Origin: Centroberyx gerrardi
Taxonomy: Eukaryota > Chordata > Actinopteri > Beryciformes > Berycidae
NCBI RefSeq assembly: GCF_048128805.1
Contig: NC_136016.1
Span: 12,888,676-12,952,675, forward strand
Reading direction: 5' to 3'
Length of the DNA: 64,000 bases
This document shows positions 1 to 22,185 of this stretch, piece after piece. The position numbers were made by a program, and so were the translations under genes. The notes under the pieces were generated by a model. It saw only the letters and a program-made list of their open reading frames with translations, did no database searches and was not told where the DNA came from. How positions within the stretch are numbered: the first letter of the stretch is position 1; the number at the start of each line of letters is the position of its first letter.

Positions 1-2382
1 AGTGCAGCTCTGAGGCTGCAGATGTTTATCTTGTTCTGGTCTCTCTGGTGCTGCAGGCTGTTCAGCTAAAGACAACCAAGTCAGAATGTGGAAAGAACAC
101 ACAGCATTTTTACGTTTCTATCACACTTCTGAACTGAAATACTGGTTGCCACAGAGCTGATAAACAATGATGTGCAGGCAGAAAGGTTTACTTCTAAAAG
201 GTAACAGACGTCGTACCTCAGCAATGAGCTTCTTATTCCGCTCCCTCGCAATGTTTTGTTCATTCTCCTGCACAAAACAAAAACAAGATGAGGGGTCATC
301 AGCAGATATTTTTAATTACATTGATTAATTAATTACATTAATGGTATGATACCTGTGTATCTGTGTGTCTACCACAGATCTATCTTAAAAGCCCTGGTGT
401 CATTATTACTCATTGAAAATTATGAGAAAGTAATGAGGAAAAGAAAGTGTTTAATGAAAAATAACAAAAGTCATAAAACTTGCTGCTTCAAGTCGCTGTC
501 ACTGAGAGCAGAGCAAGTTAAAGGTATTTGAAACAAGAGGACACACAGCCTTTCTCTGGGTGAGAGTTTGACTAATGTGCCAGCTTGATGAGTATGCAGC
601 AGAATATGACTAATTGTTTGACAAGAGTCATAAAAGGACAAACTAAGGGAGCGAGGGAATTTCTGGTCACCCACCCATTTTTGGATCTCCTTTTCATCGA
701 GTTTGTTAATATGGTGTTGCTCAGCTAGGAGGGTCCTGACCCTGCAAAGCTCCACTTCTACCTGCTCTTCATCGCTGATGCACTTCTGCAGGCTGGGGAT
801 AAACAAACAGATCTACAAGTTCCTGACAGATTATCCACCACAGTGTTAAACCACTGGATCAAAACACTACTGCTCACTTGAAAAGACGACACTGCTGTCA
901 GATCATTTGTAAATGAAGGCAAAATAATCACAGAGATGTTTTAGTGTGAGTTATTGGTTTGAAATAATGGAGCAAATATTTAATCTAATTCTAACTTATA
1001 TTTTATTACTGAAAAATATTAATTTTGATTTGCATCTGTTCACATATAGCCTGGCCTGCTCACTGAAATGCACTGAAATGTCTGCTGGTAATGGAACAGG
1101 TAATCACAACTTGAACATGCAATACATACTCATTGAGCATGTAGTGATCACAGTGGTGGAAAAAGTACTCAAATTCTTTACTTAAAGGATAAGGCCGGTG
1201 TTTTTTAATGCATTGCTTACCGTCAACAAATCCTATGAAAATAACAAAATCAACAATGCGTTTGCTCTACTCCCGTTACTTTCTGACTTCCCACGTACCG
1301 TTTTTAGCCATCAACCCGGAAGTCACTGGCTCCAATTGTAAGCTAAAAACCTTAAATACAGCTCACAAAGACATAGTTTCAATTTTAAAAATCGCTAACT
1401 GTTACCATGAAAAGTCAGGCTGTTGTAGTTATTACCAAATCAAATTCAAATGGGAACAAATTCTTCATTACGCTGGGGACTATTTTCGGTGCTAATCATT
1501 GCTGATTTTGTTATTTTCATAGGATTTGTTGACGGTAAACAATGCATTAAAAAACACCAGCCTTATCCTTTAAGTAAAAGTAGCAATACTGTAATACAGA
1601 AAATACTTAATTAAAAGTAAAACTTGCATTCAAAATGTTAAAGTAGCCTATAAAAGTATTAGCAGTAAAATGTACTGAAGTATCAAAAGTAAAAGTAGTC
1701 ATTCTGAAGAACAGTCCCTTTCAGAGTGTTAAATTATTGATGCATTAAGAAGTATTTTGTATGTTGTAGTTCGAACTGCTCCATATACTGCTGGGGAGTT
1801 TAAACTCTAACAATGCAACATATTTTATAAGCTTATCGTATGAATTGCATGTAAAACCTTATTCTGCAAAGTAACTAGCAACTACAGCCATCAGATAAAT
1901 GTAGTGGAGTAAATGTATAAAGTCAAAATGGAACAAAATGGAAATACTCAAGTAAAATGCCAGTACCTCAAAATTGTACATAAGTACAGTACTTGAGTAA
2001 ATGTACTTAGTTACTTTCCAGATCTGAGTATTCAGTATGTTAGTATCCCAGTCTGAACACGCTCATAGATAACGAATAGCCTAAGTTTAGTGTTATCATA
2101 GAAACCAGTGGTATGAGAAGCAGCTAGCAGCTACTGTGGTCGGACCAACTAATGTGAAGTTTGACAGAGAGTACAGAAACATACTGCTAAGGGAAAGAGA
2201 GGCTTTACTGTGTGACTGGTTACGTTTTCACTTGGTCTGCGAGCGCTGTGTTCTCCAAGCGCAGGTCGGCCACTTCATCACCTGCCACCTCCAGCCACCG
2301 CCTCCTCTCAGCGTTCACTGTCTTCAGCTGGCTCTGGCTGTGCTCAAGCTCAGCTATTCTTTCAGACATCTCCTTTAATTCC
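1..2382 (-). CDS. Unidentified coiled-coil protein, 3'-side exons (partial, runs off the left edge)
   Basis: Four exons chain on the minus strand with matching phases: 2232..2382, 675..785 (37 codons), 217..267 (17 codons) and 1..65, the last continuing past the edge. Each has a usable acceptor and donor, for example gtacga after 217 and gtgggt after 675. The joined peptide is rich in Leu, Glu, Gln and Lys with heptad-like spacing (for example ELKEMSERIAELEHSQ and LCRVRTLLAEQHHINKL), so a long coiled coil is likely. No catalytic motif is visible. The start lies upstream of 2382. A strong donor at 2975 ends a short open stretch reading YDPNGTSDKHPYISQ, which looks EF-hand-like, but its phase does not fit the next exon directly, so it is left out. 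KASH5/LRMP-type proteins were considered and not established. Confidence 0.55.
1151..2026. mobile_element. Dispersed teleost DNA-transposon repeat, nonautonomous
   Basis: The left end (tggaaaaagtactcaaattc) and the inverted right end (tggaaagtaactaagtac read on the minus strand) bracket an AT-rich interior full of AAGTA and TTACT words typical of a very abundant fish repeat. It carries no coding capacity. It lies inside an intron of the coiled-coil gene and is itself interrupted by the TTAA element at 1186..1569. The family assignment comes from memory of fish repeats and is not exact; target-site duplications are unclear. Confidence 0.55.
1186..1569. mobile_element. MITE with ~72-bp terminal inverted repeats and TTAA target duplication (piggyBac-like)
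   Basis: The left arm (1186..1257) and the inverted right arm (1498..1569) agree over about 72 bp with three substitutions, and both start AGGATAAGGC. The element is flanked by TTAA at 1182..1185 and 1570..1573. Removing it and one TTAA gives CTTTACTTAAGTAAAAG, a plausible uninterrupted sequence of the surrounding repeat. TTAA duplication is diagnostic of the piggyBac superfamily. There is no transposase, so it is nonautonomous. Confidence 0.8.
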
Positions 2383-2385
2383 CTA

Positions 2386-2413
2386 TACACACACACACAC
2401 ACACACACACACA
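2386..2413. repeat. (CA)n microsatellite
   Basis: Uninterrupted dinucleotide run lying directly upstream, on the minus strand, of the acceptor at 2383. It supplies part of the acceptor's upstream tract. Confidence 0.95.
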
Positions 2414-2982
2414 AGAGAAGACGCTTCATAAACATAGCTGACAAGACTCCCTTGTTTTCTTTGCTGTTGAGTTCAATTTTAATGGGATTTCCTTATTTTC
2501 AGATACAGATCTACACTGCAAAAAATGCAAATCAACCAAATGTGTGCTGAAAGCAAACAGTGTGGGTTCAGTGCACCACACTCACATGTTTTCTTCTTCT
2601 GCATCCATCCTTCAGATTCCTTTGGCGCTTGTGAAATATACAGAGTTGTCCAAATGATCATAAAACACAACTTACACACAGCTGTAGCTAAAGGTTTATT
2701 ACCCTGCCTTCTACACTTATTTCCTTCCAAAACATAAAATAATATTTCTGTGATATTCAGCAATGCTACCGGGATTGAATCTCACAGTGTAGCTAACTGT
2801 TACTGTTGTTGACAATAAACTCATAATGCCACAAGGTTTACTAAACTAAGTCACATTAAGGCTCCGTTTACTAGCTCTACAAATGAAGAACATGGGATGC
2901 AAACCACCAAGAAAAATTAGTCTAATTTCACCAAAATAAATTCATTTAAATTGTAATTAGGCCTAAGTGTCTTACCTGGCTA

Positions 2983-5060
2983 ATATAGGGGTGCTTATCT
3001 GAGGTGCCGTTTGGGTCATACAGTGTTTGAAAAACAATAAATAAATGTAGTAATTCGAATTCGGATTACTACGGAAGCCCATTGAAGTACTCATACATTT
3101 TATCTCTGCCGTTACCCGTGATAACGAGGTAGCCTAGTTTTCTTTGCTTTATGGATTTGCGTATTCCGATCTCTAGGCCACATCTGATAGGGGGCAGTCC
3201 CGAACATACATTTCCTACCTCAGGCATGAACTCCCAATTATTATTAGCCTATTAGCCATTTCTTTCTCACTAACATTATATTTGAGTTCAACCCCGTCAC
3301 AGAAAACTTGGAGCCTGTGTGAATATGATTTGAACAGATATTGATAGTAAATTCTTGTAGAGAACGGGGTTGAAGGGACAATCAATATTTCAATATGGTA
3401 TGGATTCATTTACCTTTAAAATCACAAACACTAGTGAAATTAGTGATATAATATTCAGTAAAGAAAATGGGCATTCAGTAATTAAATGGATTATTAAAGC
3501 TGACAGGGGGTAACTAAATTTTCTATATTTCAGACAGTTACCAAAGTAAGTGTGATCTATGCTGCAAGACAAATTGTCTCATTGAGAGAGATCATAAAGT
3601 GACACAGAGGGTGAAATTCACTTTCCTGTCGAATAATTTTTAAAACTGCACCCAAAACACAGACTCTTACACAACTAAAAAGGTACAGAAATCAAGTTGC
3701 TTTATATCTGGGGCTCTTCAAGATTAAAGTGGATGACTGCTTTCTGTCTTATTCTTATGATTCAAAGATTGTGAGATATGCTGACCATTTATTCAACATT
3801 TCCTCATTGCCACACATGGTGGCGCTGTTTAGCCATATATTGTTATCCATTCATTGGAAGTTTACCAGATTGCATATGGCGTGACCACATCTTAAAAAGG
3901 CATAGATTGCCACAGTTGCAACAGGAAGATGAGTAGTTAAATATTCCAAATCTACAAAATTCAACCTGATGGTTCATAACCCAAATCTGTAGGAAATGAT
4001 CTTGTCTAGAAATGCCTAGAACAAAGGGGACTCAGAAAATAACATTGGCATTTCTTTATTTTATAATAATAATTACTGTACGGGGTACATAATAAATGAG
4101 ATGACAGAAAAGAAAATACAAACCAGAACGTTTTGTTTTAGCGTTGGGCAACAGCTGGCATTTGCCAAGTGATATGTTTTGAATATAATATCAAAATGCG
4201 GCACAATGGACTTTTGAAAAGTAAACCTTGGCCTTCTATGATTACACTTTGTTAGATATTTCTCTGTATCTAAGATAATTCTACCATTTAACTCAATGCA
4301 GCATATGCAAATATTCAAGAGATGAAAAGGAACTGAGAAGAATGTAAAGGAACAGTATTTGGCAGCAATAAAAGTTTGTTTTAGGGGTAAGACCTGCCTG
4401 TCATCTCTACATGAAATTAACTTCATGTGCTAGAGGACATTACAACTAAATTCTAGTTGAAATATCCCTTTAACAGTCATACCTAAGTGCAAATATGCAA
4501 AACATCAGAGAATACGAATGTTATGAATTCAGAAACATTGAGAAATCCAGTCATTCCGATAAGTACTCAATCTATCTCCCAAGATATATATATTTTTTAA
4601 AACAAAATCTTTTCTTTGCTACTGCACATTTATGATTTACGCACGTGAGACATTTTATTAATCATCTCAGTATGGCTCAACACAAAATATTATTTTAAAT
4701 CTCCCCTCTAAACTTTTAGGGCTGACATATAGGTCTGAATCTTAAAATAGACACATATCATTGCCATTTTGTGTGCTCAAAAGAATTGAGTAGGTATGCT
4801 AAGACAATGAGAAACATTCCACAATGTCATCTTGGTAACTGGTTTTTACATACACACAAATCAAACTTTCCAGTCTTACACATAGCATCCAACACTCAAC
4901 CACAATATCATCTTAATATGCTTATGGCAATTAGAAAAAAAACAGCCATGGAGTCTAAAAATTCTTTGCAATGCTTTTTGGCACTATATTAGTGACACAG
5001 CAGAGGAAAAGAGTGTAAAGCTTAAATAAAAAGAAGGCACAATCAAAATCTGTACATTAG
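2983..5060. other. Non-coding stretch between the coiled-coil gene and plekhm1
   Basis: AT-rich sequence with no open frame that resembles a protein and no clear splice-bounded exon beyond the doubtful one near 2976. No repeat family was recognised. It may contain further upstream exons of the coiled-coil gene that I could not identify, and part of a long plekhm1 3' UTR. Confidence 0.5.
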
Positions 5061-5077
5061 AACATTTCAAGTGCTCT

Positions 5078-5083
5078 TTTATT
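5078..5083 (-). other. Candidate plekhm1 polyadenylation signal
   Basis: AATAAA on the minus strand about 645 bp beyond the plekhm1 stop codon at 5727. The region between reads as ordinary 3' UTR. Other AATAAA words lie further left, so this is one candidate only. Confidence 0.4.
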
Positions 5084-5726
5084 ATTTTGCATGTACCCCA
5101 GCCCATTGTGTGAAGATTACGTTTAAGCAAGTGACTAATGTATTTCTTTGTGCATCCAAGAGAAATGCAGAATGTACTGCAGAGCATTTCTTGTAAACAT
5201 GATTTACATGAAACATAATGGTTTAAAAAAAAGTTGCACTTGACACAAACAATGTAAAAACCCACAATGTAAAAAATGAGCGTACTGGATAAGACTCTTG
5301 GCAGCAACCTTCACCATGATTCAATCCTTCATTTGATGCCGTGGCGTGGCTGAATCAGAATTCAGAGAGGTATGAAAGTTACCGGTCAGTAACAGTTGGC
5401 TGCATTGTGTCAGCATCATGTCAATAAACAAGGCTTGCTGTGCCTCTACATTAGTGCAACAGAGCCTAGCTACTGTAGCGCTCTGGCTCCTACACCGTCC
5501 TCTTCAGTGGGTCGTGTTTTTCCGTCAGTTAGGGAAAGTCACACTTCATAATTGCACTTGAGGTTAGTTCATGTGAAAGCTAGATTTAGAGTTTCAGTTT
5601 TCTTTTGTTCATTTCTTTCCATCGGTGGGCTTCTAGCTTCCTGGGAAAGGTGCTCAGTCTGACGGGAGGCCGCTAACGGCAAGCCAGGTGAAACCGCACA
5701 GCTCCGCCCCGCTCCGCTGGATCGGC

Positions 5727-16162
<10,436 letters not shown>

Positions 16163-17153
16163 GGCACCTCCAGAGAAGATTTACTCCCACATGGCACACT
16201 GAAACACAAAAACAAACTATTCCCTCTATATGTGTAAGCCATAACAGGCTTATCCAACAATGAGCCCTTTTCAAATTGCAAGTGTCTCTATTTACAACTA
16301 CATTCAAGTCTACTTCCCTGCTGAAATGACATTTGACACATTTCAGTTGAGTAAACAGTGTGTGCCTGTGTACCCAGGATGACAAGGCACATGACAATTG
16401 TGAAATTATTATTTTTTTACACTTTATGCTGCCAATAGGTTTGTCTCCCAGCTACCATTACATATATTCCATCACAAGACTGTATTCTGTGATATAGACT
16501 AACTGCAATTTCATGTCTGGGAGTTTCAGTGAGTAGCCACTTTGTAACCAAGTCATGTGAGACGCTGATTAAAGGAGCTGTCTGCAGGGAAGTAGCTACA
16601 AATGGTGGAGAACTAACTTCCCCCATGAAAAAGTACAGCGAGTTGTAAATCAGGATCATGATAGCATACCATCCAGACTCCGTGAAATGATCACAGACAG
16701 ATTAGACAGCTCTAAAGGACCCTCTTATTAACCAAAATACAAAATGTTAAGTCTAACACTTATGGAATTTAGCGTTATAAGGTGGTTAAGTAAAAGCACT
16801 GTGTCCACCAGCCAAGATGGTTATAATACACGTTTGCTAACGTTAAGCCTAAACCCTGCTCTCTGCAATCGCCAAGCATCGACTGACAGACAGCTAGGCT
16901 GATATAATAATATTTATGAAGGACTTGACAATTTCAGACAACTTTAGCCTGTAAGTTGGGTGTTGTAGGCATTGAAGCTTGGTAGAGAAGCGGATCAAAA
17001 TACTTAGGAGCATCAAACAAGGAAAGAGCAAACCAGCTGACTATACCACGACTTGAACAGCACTTATATCATTAAAACATGACACTGTGAATTAACGTTA
17101 ACGTGACATTGCTAACTAGCCACACTGCTAGCACATTAGCTAGCCTACTTACC
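16163..17153 (-). other. plekhm1: plekhm1 5' UTR splice sites
   Basis: A tttcag acceptor places the start of the first coding exon at 16198. A strong donor (gtaagt after 17153) marks a likely upstream non-coding exon beginning somewhere around 17.2-17.35 kb. The 16163..16198 leader holds a three-codon upstream ORF (ATG TGG GAG TAA). Confidence 0.5.
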
Positions 17154-17399
17154 GAATGGGCTGGCTAACTTGCCATTACAGTCCAAAGACGGCGGTGTAG
17201 CTTCTGTCAGTGATTGTAAACTTAATAAATGGTCAGACAAATGTTATTCAATCCATACAGTCGTTTTCCATCGCAATTCTTGAAATATAACGTCTTAAAA
17301 AAAGACAATTATGGGTTGTTTTCTCGAGCGGTGAGACGCTTGTCATCAGCCAGCTGAGGACAGATGCATCATGGGTACAGTACTAGACCAATGCTGCCT

Positions 17400-19900
17400 T
17401 CAAGGTCTGCCCGGAATTGGGGAACAGACAGTGTGGAAGCAAAGTCAACAATTGCTGGTATAAGTGATGTAGCCTATATTATGATTATATTGTTTGGCTT
17501 CTTGTGTCAATAATTAGTATTGCTGTATGTTTATATTTTGCTCTTTGTTTAACCCTTAGTTGTCCCTCATTTTTATGAATGAATCAAAACATCAATTACA
17601 TGTCCAATGCACATTTTCTCCTCTGAATTCTGCACACAATGCAGCACAAAGTACCTCTATACCACTTCATTGACAAAATAAATAACAGGCACCAAAAAAA
17701 TACCTCTGTTACAGGGTCTTATTTGTTATTATTTCTGACCAAAAGCACTTGAATGCGCAACAAGTCGTATTTATAACTTCCGATTTTACGAGGAACGACA
17801 AAGGCATCACAACTTTTTTTGACGTGCTGATGTTGTTCCATTTGCTGACATGTGAGGACTTCATGTACCTTCTCCTGTCTGCGACAAGCAAGTACAGCCC
17901 AGACAGGCTGACAACACAGCTCCAAAAGCTTTGATCTCAACTTCATCCAAGTGACAAAGCAATGCCATATCTCCACCCTTTGACAAAATACGGTACAATT
18001 AAATATAAATGACGTTGTGGGTGAGGGCCATTGGGTGTCCATACCAACAAGGACAGCTACAAATAGCTTACAGGAAATCCAAACAGAAAAGACTGTCAAC
18101 GTTACTGTAAATCAACAAATAATTAGATATTTTTATTTAACAAATCTAACACAAAAATAATAATGATTTTTTTTTTTAAAAAACACCCTATATAATAAAA
18201 CAATGCAGCGTGGTAGCAGATTTCCTTTCCATTAAATATACTAATAAAGACTAATTCACACTGCATGTGTAAATGAAACCAGCACAGTCTGCAGCAAGAT
18301 CTCCTGCACTGACCACACAGAATGACAGATTTCAACGAAAAAGAGCAGTCAATGAGTCATAGCCAATTTTATAAAGGCCATACCTGCTTGAAACTTAATT
18401 GGCTAGTATCAGTCAAACTATCAAAGATATCAAAACACTGAATGCAATTTTCGATTTTTCTTTTATTTTTATTTTTATTTTTTGAAAGTCATAATTGTAG
18501 AAAATCCAATATGTTAGATATAGGTGTTTCTATTGGTAAAGTAATAGAGCACGTCCGGTACATGTGTAGACCACGTTTGGTGTCAGTCGGACTCACGGTG
18601 TGGGAGTTATGGCCTTCTAATTGTAATGAGAGTAGGCTGTGCATTTGTATTTAGCGCCACCATCTGGCCTATCAGGGTCATCTTTCTTGAGTAAGAAGCC
18701 ACCACCAATAGGCCTTTCTATCATTTTGCCAAATGGCATGTCTCTATCATGTGCTATCTCACAGGAAATTGTGAACAGGTGGGAAGAGAATTAGAAAAAA
18801 ATGGTTAGGCCTACAGCTTAAGGCAGTAGTGGAAAATGCCCATCTGAGGCACTGATGTAGAGGCGAATAAAAGGGAACGTATGGCCTCCAGGCGATGTCA
18901 GGAGGCAAACAACCACAAATATAACATTGTCAGAAAAGCATTAATTCATGCCTCTCATCTTAACCCCTCAAAGCACCCTATCCTTAAATATTTTACATCA
19001 GTTTGATACTGTACTTACTATGATGTGTTCAGGTTTATGTCAGGCTAGGTGGGTAAAGAGAGTTAGGTGGATTCTCCCATTTCGTCACTTCGCCACTTCA
19101 GCTCCTTGATTAGCAGCTCGGTTGGTTCAACACTGTGGAACGTCACCTTTCAGTTCAGGTGGATGACGCGCATTCCACACGTAGGCCACGTGATCAGTCA
19201 CTTTCGTTTTCTCTTTGCTTGGAAATTTCATCAGCGCGTCGCAGGCCACTTTATTGTGCGGTTTTCATCATCAGTCCTAAATGTCATCATTAATCCTATA
19301 GGTCATTAAAGCATTTTGTTAGAACTCAGGGTATAAGTCCAATAATTTGATGAATTTGTTGTTGTTTTAAGACATTTGTGTCTTATCGGACAGCAGTGGA
19401 GAGTGACAAGAAGAGGATGACATGCATCAGAAGAGCCTATAAAGCCAACAACCGACAGTATATCAAATCTAATAAATATATTGTTGACTGACAGAATGAA
19501 AGAAGGTTTAAATAGGCCTAAAACCATTATCAGCGACAGGGATTAAAGTCCAATAATTAATTTTGGATGCCCACATTTCTGTACTTGATATCATAATATT
19601 CAATAGGCCTATAATAATATACAATATTTCTATAATGATATTTTTATCTGCTATGGTAGGCTATTAGCCTTTATATGATTTAATATGGCATATGTTTTAC
19701 ATGTGGTAGCTGCATTATATTTTCAAGTTTTGCTGTGATATTTGTGTATCTTTCTATCTTCTTTCATTATAGGATTAGGCTACCATAGTTATTTTTCGTA
19801 ATGATATGAAGTAAATTCCAAAATGTGTGACATGATGTTGATGCTGGCTTTCTACCTTGATGCTGTTTGCAGCCGCACTCCATCCGCAGTCATGTTAATT
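17400..19900. other. Intergenic region between plekhm1 and the interferon gene
   Basis: About 2.5 kb of AT-rich DNA upstream of both divergently transcribed genes. No coding exon or recognised repeat. The left end presumably contains the plekhm1 promoter; a short T/A-rich run lies near 18170. Confidence 0.5.
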
Positions 19901-19927
19901 GGTTTCCAACCGGTGTCATCATGTCGG

Positions 19928-19937
19928 GAAAGTGAAA
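19928..19937 (+). promoter_or_regulatory. ISRE/IRF-binding element of the interferon promoter
   Basis: GAAAGTGAAA is a perfect GAAANNGAAA core, ending 23 bp before the TATA box and 118 bp before the ATG. IRF3/IRF7 sites of this form drive fish and mammalian type I interferon genes. Confidence 0.75.
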
Positions 19938-19960
19938 TAGGTGCGTCCCGTCGCTTCCAA

Positions 19961-19966
19961 TATAAA
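19961..19966 (+). promoter_or_regulatory. TATA box of the interferon gene
   Basis: TATAAA about 95 bp before the ATG at 20055, predicting a start site near 19990 and a 5' UTR of roughly 65 nt. It sits just downstream of the ISRE. Confidence 0.7.
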
Positions 19967-20054
19967 TGCAGCATACTGAGTCTGCTTAAACAGTACAACT
20001 GGTCTGGAAAAAGGATTATTTGCTTTGTGCAAAGGCAATTTTTAACATTTAAAA

Positions 20055-21417
20055 ATGTTCAGCAAGACTTTCTTTGTTTGCTTCTTCCTCACTCTACACA
20101 GTGAGGGCCTCTCGATGATGTGCAGGTGGATGGATCATAAATTCGGACAACACAGTGAAAGTTCTTTGGCTTTGCTGCGAGTGATGGTGAGTGAACCTGG
20201 CATAACTGTAGGATGATATGTGTAGTCATTTAATATTTAATGAGATGCAAATTTACACTGTTGCCTATTTACTTTAAGGCATGATTTCTAACAACAAATT
20301 TGTTTGTTTGTGTATGTGTGCGTGTGTGTGTGAAATATAGGGTGGGAGTTTTACTATGGACACCACAGAGGTTCCCTTCCCAGACAACCTGTACACCCAG
20401 GCTTCAACAGCATCAGTAAGTCATCCTGAACTTTGTCATAAATTCATTAATAAGCTACAATAAACAATACAATAGCTACAATACACCAGGAAACTCAGCT
20501 AAGAGATTATCTGAAGGACAATAACCAATGTTACAATTTTTGGATGCACTGTCTAAAATAAAGTATGGGCATCACAGATTTTCCCCAATACCAAAATCAG
20601 ATTCCATGCGTCACATAGCCTATAAAATATAAGAAATCAAAGAAATGTGACTTGATTTCCGTCCTTTTTCACACAAAGAATGATCTGCTCTAACAGAGAA
20701 CAGTGCAGTTTTGTAGTCAACAGCAGTCAAAAAGTGCTATTATCCATACTGTAATCCATTGTCAATTTAAAACAATCCTCTCTCCCTCATTCAGTCTGCG
20801 CACCAGCTTGACTTCATGGTGCAGACTCTGGAGGAGATGGCTGGGCTGTTTGAGGAGGATCAGCAGGCGGTGTCGTGGGAGGAGAGCTCAGTGGACGACT
20901 TCCTCAATGTTGTAGCCCAGCAGGCGGAGGGCCTGCGCTCCTGTGTAAGTCTCAACATGGATGAACATAACTTGTACAAACACACAAGTAGGCTGCTAAC
21001 CTGGGATCACTGGTCCACATGGAAAACTCATATTTGAGGACATGCCATGAATCAATGCCTCCTGATTGATTTCCGTTATATTGAAATATCCTGTCATTTG
21101 ATAGAGTATTGGATGGAAATTTGATAAAGAATCAGCTGATATTAGCATAATGTGCCATTTAGGTTTCTTAAGTTTATCAAGTCAACAAAATAGGTAGACT
21201 TAAATACACTTAATATATAATAAAAAAAGACGTTTTGGTTGAGATTTCTTTGAATGAATGCAATGCAGAGCAAATTGGCATAGGCTAATTTTTTTTTTTA
21301 TTTTGAACTTGTGATTCATCTAGATGGTGAGCCAGAAAAAAAGCAATAAGCTGCACATGTATTTCAAGAGACTGTCACACGTCCTAAAACGAAAGGTGAG
21401 TCAGCATTATCCCTCTG

Positions 21418-21450
<33 letters not shown>

Positions 21451-21503
21451 GTCTGTCTGTCTGTCTGTCTGTCTGCCTATCTATCTATCTATCTATCTAT
21501 CTA

Positions 21504-21584
<81 letters not shown>

Positions 21585-21773
21585 ATATCTATCTATCAGA
21601 TTTAGGACGCTTTAGTTGAATGTCTACTGTATGCTTCTAATGATAATATTATAATATTGATCTTCTTGCTGCAGGGCCACAGTGCTGAGGCATGGGAGCT
21701 GATCAGGAAGGAAATCAGAATGCATCTATTGAAAATTGACTTGCTGGCCTCATCTGCATTCAACACCGCCTAA
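20055..21773 (+). CDS. Teleost type I interferon (two-cysteine, group I type)
   Basis: Secreted four-helix-bundle antiviral cytokine. Five exons, all introns in phase 0: 20055..20186, 20341..20415, 20795..20944, 21324..21395, 21675..21773; 175 aa. Five exons with four phase-0 introns is the known fish type I interferon structure. The N-terminus ([18 protein letters not shown]) is a signal peptide. Family cues are CRWMDHKF near the mature start, VPFPDNLY, and [19 protein letters not shown] in the last helix, equivalent to the CAWE...VR.EI signature. The mature chain has two Cys (C23, C119) and Glu-Ala-Trp instead of Cys-Ala-Trp, so it fits the two-cysteine group (possibly IFNd). The gene converges on cd79b. 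No break is seen. The subgroup is inferred. Confidence 0.9.
21419..21597. repeat. CTAT/CTGT tetranucleotide microsatellite
   Basis: About 180 bp of alternating CTAT and CTGT blocks starting about 20 bp after the interferon exon 4 donor, filling most of intron 4. Confidence 0.97.
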
Positions 21774-22143
21774 AATCCATCTGTCTGTCGAGCTGCTTTT
21801 TTATTTATTTGTTCATTATTTGTCTGTTTATTTATGTATTTATTTATTTATTTGTTGGTTTGTTTACTTGTTATTCTATCTGCTATTTTATTTATTTGTT
21901 TACTGTAATATTTGTCTGTTTATTTATGTATTTATTTATTTATGTATTTATTTATTTGTTGGTTTGTTTACTTGTTTTCTTTTGTATTTATGTATTTATT
22001 AATTAACTTATTGTTTGATGTACCAAATGAGACATACTGTAGCTTTATAATTTAATTTGTTGACGTACTTGATTAGTTAACGAATGTGAATTCAACAAAA
22101 TGGGAAAATATTTTTATATTATTCAGCTGTTATAGCAAATAAA
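21774..22143 (+). promoter_or_regulatory. Interferon 3' UTR with AU-rich elements and poly(A) signal
   Basis: Between about 21800 and 22000 there are many TTTATTTA and ATTTATTT words, overlapping ATTTA pentamers of the sort that destabilise cytokine mRNAs. AATAAA at 22138..22143 is the first convincing poly(A) signal. Confidence 0.7.
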
Positions 22144-22179
22144 AAAAATTTAAGACTTTCTCTGAAAAATGGAAATGGA

Positions 22180-22185
22180 TTTATT
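22180..22185 (-). other. cd79b: Candidate cd79b polyadenylation signal
   Basis: AATAAA on the minus strand about 600 bp after the cd79b stop and only 37 bp from the interferon signal on the other strand, so the two transcripts should end almost on top of each other. Confidence 0.5.

Noticed and set aside
21419-21597. Regularly spaced repeats considered as CRISPR-like
   Set aside because: Simple tetranucleotide units without spacers in a vertebrate intron.
21324-21605. Open frame rich in [13 protein letters not shown]
   Set aside because: It runs from interferon exon 4 through the donor into the CTAT/CTGT microsatellite of intron 4; only the first 24 codons are exon.
21736-22006. Hydrophobic frames resembling membrane proteins (LFIYVFIYL)
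   Set aside because: Translation of the TTTA-rich interferon 3' UTR; no conserved residues and low complexity.
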